Source of the DNA: Endomychus coccineus | Lineage: Eukaryota; Arthropoda; Insecta; Coleoptera; Endomychidae | Assembly (NCBI GenBank): GCA_958510875.1 | Contig: OY294068.1 | Span: 191,418,315 to 191,482,314 of the forward strand | Reading direction: 5' to 3' | DNA: 64,000 bases | Part shown: positions 58,826-64,000 of the stretch, one piece after another | Numbering within the stretch: the stretch's first letter is position 1 | Layout of the letters: the number at the start of each line of letters is the position of its first letter | Notes under the pieces: model-generated | Database searches by the model: none | Told to the model about the DNA's origin: nothing | Seen by the model: the letters and a program-made list of their open reading frames with translations, nothing else | Translations under genes and position numbers: made by a program

Positions 58826-59945
58826 ATATATACATATATGCATGGGAACTTGCGTGACGACTAACTCGGGCAGTTTAGAACCGATTCAGCTGAAATTTGA
58901 ACTGAAGGTAGGTTTAATTCCCTCAAAACTGCCCTGAAGTTAAAATATTGAACAGTTTCCGACAAATTCGAGCTTAAGTTAATTTTTTAGCTAGTTTTCA
59001 AATTGAGATATCTCATGTCCTTTTCATCCGATTGACATCTGCTTGGCGTCAAAATGTAGGTATTTGCATATATTTTTACGTGATAATTATCGTTTTTATA
59101 CTACATTAGCAATATGATACTATTTTAGGTGACAGATTCTGAGGCAAGTAGTATTTCCAGCAATACTTCCAGTGTGTATACAGCGTGGCGAGTTCAAGTG
59201 GTCGGAAGAGAAGACAGCAATCATATTGAATAAATATGTACAATTTGAAAAGAATGTAAAAAAATTAAAAAATTAAAAATGAAAAAAAAAAAGAAAAAAA
59301 GAGCCGTATAACGAAACGGTTAATTAAAAAATTTCATAGGCATCTTCCACCTTTTCTTTTTTTTTTTAATGTTTTTGATTTTTTAATTTTTTTTACATTT
59401 TTTTTAAATTGTACATAGTTATTCAATATTATTGCTGTCTTCTTCCGACCATTTGAACTCGCCACGCTGTATACACACTGGAAGTACTGCTGGAAATACT
59501 ACTTGCTTCAGAATCTGTCACCCAAAATAGTATCATATTGCTTATGTAGTATAAAAACGATTATTGCCATGTAAAAATATAAGCAAATACCTACATTTTA
59601 ACGCCAAGCTGATGTCAATCGGATGAAAAGGACATGAGATATCTCAATTTGAAAATTAGCTAAAAAATTGACTGAAAATCGAATTTCTCGGAAACCATTT
59701 AAATATTTCAACTTCAAATTTGGAGAGCAGTTTCGAGGGCATAAAACCTACCTTCAGTCCAAATTTCAGTTGAATCGGTTGAAAACTGCCCGAGTTAGCG
59801 GTCACGCAAGTTCCCATGCATATATGTATATATATACATCTCTTGCGAGGAAGGGGGAGGTCGGATTAACTTGAAATTTGAACTGGGAGTTCCTTAAACA
59901 TTGGTGATAAAAGTGTTCCAGTTTGGTTTCTTAATTCAAAATACC

Positions 59946-61430
59946 CCAAAATGGCAAACAAAAGGGGTTGCGGTCAATTTGGGAGGTAGAAATTTCAGAG
60001 TTTTGTTTCATACACCAAAACAAACATTTTCCGTGGGGTCGCGTTAAATCATAAAAAATTTTCGATCAAAATGTTTCACATACTCTACTATACCTACATA
60101 TTGTGATTTGTGTTAATTCATAGCCTACTAGAATGGAAGGCCGGTAGCTTGGCTTGTAGACGACGTCTAAAACATATGATCGAATCGGGCTGACCAAATA
60201 GCAAGCCGTGTACGTTCAAAAGAATATTTGCATATTGCAGTCAGTCTGTGCGAGTCTTTCAATACGGTGAAGTATTAGTCAGATATCAGCCGGTGAATCT
60301 ATTCTAATTTCAAAAGATACAGTAATGGAATAAAGAACTAATATTTATTTGAGTTGCGAACACAAACAACAAATGTATGGTCTAAGAGATTAGTGAAGTG
60401 ATAACTCTTACAATAAAATAGCGTGTTGTTCGTTAAGTACCTAGTGTTTTAGACGACCATTTTGACTTCATTAGACCGGTAGTTTCTTGTATCGATCGTT
60501 CGAACAGTTTTCGTGAAGATATCTTGATCTTAGTAAGGAAATTTATTATTTTTATTTTGTACCATTTTATAGCAGCATGAATGTGTAATTTCATTCTTAT
60601 CTTTTTCAAAGGCATGAAATATTCAAATTGCTGTCGATTCTAAATCCTGCAACGATCTTTGGAACATATTCATATGTTTACGTTTGATTGGTCCGTTTTT
60701 GACAAATAGAAATGTTCGCAATCTTGAAGTTTTGGAAATCTAGGAATCACAAGTTCATATCCACCGTATTGTCTTCTCTAATAATGTCAAAGTCAGAAAA
60801 ATTTTTACAACATACGTTGTGATGAAATATTAGCAGAATCAAACTATTGGACGGTGGAGAGAATTAACTTACCTTTTCTAATCATATTACTGATGGAAAT
60901 TAAACAAGGGCATACCTGAAACAAATAACTATATAAGTAAAATATTGCACCAGTGACCAAATAGTGAATGAAATGACAAATGATATCAAACTAGAAATGT
61001 GTTGCCGTTTTTAGAATAGATAAATAGTGTGCGTGGCAAAGTTAATTTTCGCAAATAATTTGATTTGGTTACTGATTTTTATGTCCTTGTTTCAACATTC
61101 TATGTGATACTCTTATTTATTTAATTACCTTTCCAGAACTAAAAAACCGTTCTAGCCCCTAAGCCACGTCGCCGGTTGTTACGAATTGTTAAAGAACGGT
61201 GTAAGTTTAAGTTCCCTTCAATAATTGTTGTTGTTGTTGAAATTTGGGTAAAAGCAGTTTTAAATTAACTTGAATTTACTGTAACAGTTTTAAATCGATT
61301 TAATGTATACTTTGGGAGATATAATTTTTTTTAATTTTCAATCCTTCAAAAGGGGTGTCTTTATTTCACGATTTCCCTGACAAACAATAGGGTTCGTCAC
61401 CGAATAAGCTTAAAATTGTTTCAGTAATTC
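59946..61430. other. Intergenic, no gene seen
   Basis: No coding similarity recognised on either strand. A splice-like block at 61143-61205 is stop-containing in all + frames. Confidence 0.35.
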
Positions 61431-61479
61431 GTGCGTAATGTAGTAGATCCACCGTGGATCTCGAGGATAAGGATGATTG

Positions 61480-61535
61480 TTTCTCATTTACAGTGTATCC
61501 ACAGTGTGAACTCTTTTATAGTTTATTAACTTTTT
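61480..61535 (-). repeat. Dispersed repeat block, inverted
   Basis: On the - strand it reads AATAAACTATAAAAGAGTTC, ACACTGTGGATACACTGTAAA, matching 63-103, 42060-42125 and 50025-50080. Confidence 0.65.
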
Positions 61536-61638
61536 TAATAAAACGAAAATGCCACGTGATGCAACTAAGATCAATCTGCATGTGTACAAAGGAAGGAAAA
61601 ACAATTAAACAAACTTTTTAATAATCTGCAATAACATT

Positions 61639-61716
61639 GCCGCTTGGAGTTTAGAACCTACATTATCGGAAGCTATGACATATGCAGACGAGGTCTAACC
61701 GGCTGGGCTACCGTCG
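61639..61716 (-). repeat. tRNA-like SINE head
   Basis: On the - strand an A box-like TAGCCCAGCCGGTT (61697-61710) is followed about 40 bp later by a B box-like GGTTCTAAACTCC (61646-61658), the RNA polymerase III promoter spacing of tRNA-derived SINEs. Acceptor-stem pairing is poor, so this is not a functional tRNA. Confidence 0.5.
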
Positions 61717-61739
61717 CCGTTGCAGCATCAACATTGAAT

Positions 61740-62820
61740 TCGGTATATCAACTGTTAATGCGCTCGCCGCTAGAGGCCCTTAGGGGCGTCCAATAGCTGG
61801 ACGAACAAGGATAAAATATTCGTCCGGTTCCTGAATGAATAGATACATTGAAATTTCAATGGTAAACTGGGGGCCACTCGATAAGATATCTTTCTACAAT
61901 AATTAATTTTATGTTAGTATGTGCGAATCAATTAGTAGCTTTTATGCTACACGCACAAATGTTGGCATGCATCAACAATTAAACCAATAAAAGTAACAAA
62001 AAAGAAAAGCACACGGTTGGCCATAATAAAACTGTCAGAAGGGGACAGTGACGGACCAAAATAATCGCAACGTGGAGAAAATTCTAAAGCGTACCGCATT
62101 GCACCTGACGAAATTCCAAGCCGAGAACTGGACAATTAAATCAAAGTGTCTTCTACGTCAGTGTTAATAACGGACTATGTGCCACCAGACCGATGGTCTT
62201 TTCCACATCGTGGACTTTTTTTCGGCTATTCCATAATTTATAATGCACGATTTCAAGTTGTTGCACAGTCGACTTTTGAGAATGTATTTGTGAGTTTTTG
62301 TTTATCTCTCATCGGCCGGTTTTGTTTGTAACATAAAACAGCCCATTGTTTCTTATGGAATAATAAGCAATGCGGCCACTTTTATGAAATAGCTAACATG
62401 CCGTTCTGCTCGATGTGTTGCCCGAGAGTATCTCCATTTACCGGTTATTCTGTGTCTGCTGTCTGAATTCAGCTTATTTTGGTTTTTTATTTTAACAAAG
62501 CGATCGAAATTTCGAATCGAAAGGTATTCCACAAAAACGTTCACAAAGAAAACCTTAGCCGCATGTGTAGATGATAAATTACGAATTGCAAATCAGCGAA
62601 TATTATTCCTTTCAGGCTGCAGACCATTATATTTTAATAATGACAATAATATTTCAAGTTTGATCCCCGACAAAAAATATATAAACTGGAATAACAGAAG
62701 GGTTTGTGAAAAATTTAAACGTATGGATGTTGCAACACCTCTTTTCTGTGAAAAAATGAAGTGTCTCTAGAAAACGTGATTCAAATATATTCGGAAATAT
62801 ATAAATACGTGGCTTAATAC
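61740..62820. other. Intergenic, no gene seen
   Basis: No coding similarity recognised on either strand. Confidence 0.35.
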
Positions 62821-62824
62821 TAAT

Positions 62825-63000
62825 GGAGTATATAAGAAATTACCCTCAGCTGGAGATAAATCAGAATTCATTGAATTGCTTTCACGTTAATACATTCCCT
62901 TCCCTACTAAATTACCTAGATATTTGTCATTACTGTTTCAAAAGTGACAAAATTTCTTGACAAATGACTAACGCAGATTTTTCACCCACATGATGACGGT
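62825..63000 (+). repeat. Dispersed repeat shared with 1060-1265
   Basis: ATTACCCTCAGCTGGAGATAA, then CATTCCCTTCCCTACTAAATT, ACCTAGATATTTGTC and AAAAGTGAC, in the same order as at 1070-1210. Confidence 0.55.
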
Positions 63001-63189
63001 ATCAGGATCGATTTTTGGCCCAAACCTAAGCTTAAACAATCGTGGAATAATATTTTCCAAAACAATTTGCAACACTATGCTGGTCAGTTATAATTTCATT
63101 CTTTAATTTTAACTCAGTCTTATTTTTATTTCATGGTTTTATTATATGCAATGCCACATTAACTGAATTCTGAATAGTATTGCTTTCAT

Positions 63190-63420
63190 TTGTTCATACA
63201 TTTTTATTTTGGAAAATACTTGATGAAATTAATTAAGAATTGCAGCATCAAGTTAAACTCTATAGACCTCTCGTACTAACAGAGTGTTTATCACAGTCCG
63301 ATTGAGGTGTTGGTTTGTTTTAGTATAATAAAAAACAAAATTCTTATCTTTCGAAGTAAATAATTACGATGGCCAATAGAACTGCATGATTTTAATATAT
63401 TCACAACTGCTATATATTTA
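63190..63420 (-). repeat. Inverted copy of PLE family 2 tail
   Basis: The reverse complement of about 19150-19360. Shared blocks include GATAAGAATTTTGTTTTTTA, ACTAAAACAAACCAACACCT and TTGATGCTGCAATTCTTAAT. Only the non-coding tail is present. Confidence 0.85.
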
Positions 63421-63473
63421 TATTTTACAATTCATATTTGTAAAATATCATCATTATATATAGAAAGTTATTC

Positions 63474-64000
63474 AATATATTATTAACTAATCTCTTTTGA
63501 GCTTATTATTTAATTATGAATTATTTCATTAATTGGATTCTTTCAATGTTTTGAATTCTACCGGCTAGCTTTCTTATTGTATTTTATTTTTTGAATCTTA
63601 TGTTTGTTTTGAATTGAATAATGAATTTTTACCTTTTTATTTTTTATATTGAATTATATATGGAATTAAACACAATGTTCTTTGAATGTTAAAACTTTTA
63701 ATATTTAAATTTCTATGACTCTAATTTATCTCGGGTATCAATTTTTACAATGTTATGTTCAAATAGATCTATGATCTAACCTAAAAATTATTTACTATTT
63801 ATCTTTGTTTACAAAGTTATAATCTACAATCTTTCTTTCAGATTTACAGACAGATAATAATACAATGGAGAAATAATAAATAAACTTACGTTTAGTTTAT
63901 ATCCAAGAATATGTTTTAAAATGTAGGCAATGTTCACTTGGCTTGATCTTCTTATTAATTTGATAATTCACTTTAACCGTAGGTACACAATTTCTCTGCT
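63474..64000 (-). repeat. Diverged LTR of the same Gypsy family, cut by the window end
   Basis: Aligned along its length with 50891-51420: CCGGCTAGCTTT, TATGGAATTAAACACAAT, TTCTTTGAATGTTAAAA, CTCTATGACTCT-like, CAATCTTTCTTTCAGATTTA and TTTAGTTTATATCCAA recur in order with many substitutions and indels. Same orientation as the full element. It may be a solo LTR or the 3' LTR of an older copy extending beyond the window. Confidence 0.85.

Larger units (their letters stand above)
50783..59945. repeat. Large inverted-repeat element split by an LTR retrotransposon
   Basis: The left arm is in two parts, 50783-50890 and 58826-59290, separated by the LTR element. The right arm is 59345-59945. For example AAGTTAATTCGACCTCCCCC before the retrotransposon matches, inverted, GGGGGAGGTCGGATTAACTT at 59847, and TGCATGGGAACTTGCG after it matches CGCAAGTTCCCATGCA. 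The loop (about 59291-59344) is A-rich on one side and T-rich on the other. Arms differ by scattered substitutions, so the palindrome is older than the LTR insertion. Family unknown; no ORF in the arms. Confidence 0.85.

Noticed and set aside
61143..61205. Splice-like block (CCTTTCCAG ... GTGTAAGT) resembling an exon
   Set aside because: All three + frames contain a stop within the first 30 bases, and no neighbouring exon was recognised.
1..64000. CRISPR arrays, bacterial operons or phage modules
   Set aside because: No regularly spaced short repeats with spacers and no prokaryotic gene organisation; the sequence is eukaryotic.

Overview
The window looks like AT-rich insect nuclear DNA, possibly from a beetle; that taxonomic guess is weak and rests on the transposon mix and general composition. 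It has no prokaryotic features. Host coding content is very sparse. Only two genes are clear: a pair of intronless mab-21-like genes on the + strand, with open frames to stops at 3043 and 13979. Each encodes a 365-residue Mab-21 protein, and the two proteins are about 88% identical by my hand alignment (about 44 differences). A possible short host exon lies at 47241-47284. Nearly everything else that can be recognised is transposable-element DNA, mostly decayed.

Layout. 1-1020: foldback repeat with a ribozyme-like motif. 1763-3043: mab-21 copy A. 4480-6325: 3' part of a Penelope-like element (PLE: reverse transcriptase end, GIY-YIG endonuclease, terminal repeat), followed by an inverted second terminal repeat carrying a well-formed hammerhead ribozyme. 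9361-10466: broken Crypton tyrosine recombinase. 11830-12130: another PLE terminal repeat. 12882-13979: mab-21 copy B behind a GC-rich leader. 14697-15945: second PLE copy with its own hammerhead. 17658-19640: fragments of other PLEs. 20-49 kb: gene-poor DNA with LINE fragments (22.0-23.3, 25.2-26.6, 45.1-45.6, 47.9-49.0 kb), mariner/Tc1 remnants (36.6, 38.2, 45.6-46.4 kb) and four local tandem repeats (29.9, 31.3, 32.1, 39.5 kb). 50891-58825: a young Ty3/Gypsy LTR retrotransposon on the - strand with near-identical 1.6-kb LTRs and intact gag and pol, inserted in one arm of a large inverted repeat (50783-59945). 61.6 kb: a tRNA-like SINE head. 63.2-63.4 kb: an inverted PLE tail. 63474-64000: a diverged LTR of the same Gypsy family that runs off the window.

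The most interesting signal is the set of hammerhead ribozyme motifs in PLE terminal repeats. One is complete (6151-6192, -), one near-complete (15844-15885, +), one has a single core substitution expected to inactivate it (11914-11955, -), one is decayed (5825-5863, +), and there are variants of a different design elsewhere (42807-42849; 978-1008; 41801-41832; 50160-50187). Next in interest are the LTR element's duplicated primer-binding-like motif, its probable -1 frameshift at a shifty stop, and the nested insertions that leave readable empty-site evidence. All calls are from reading sequence; no database search was run.
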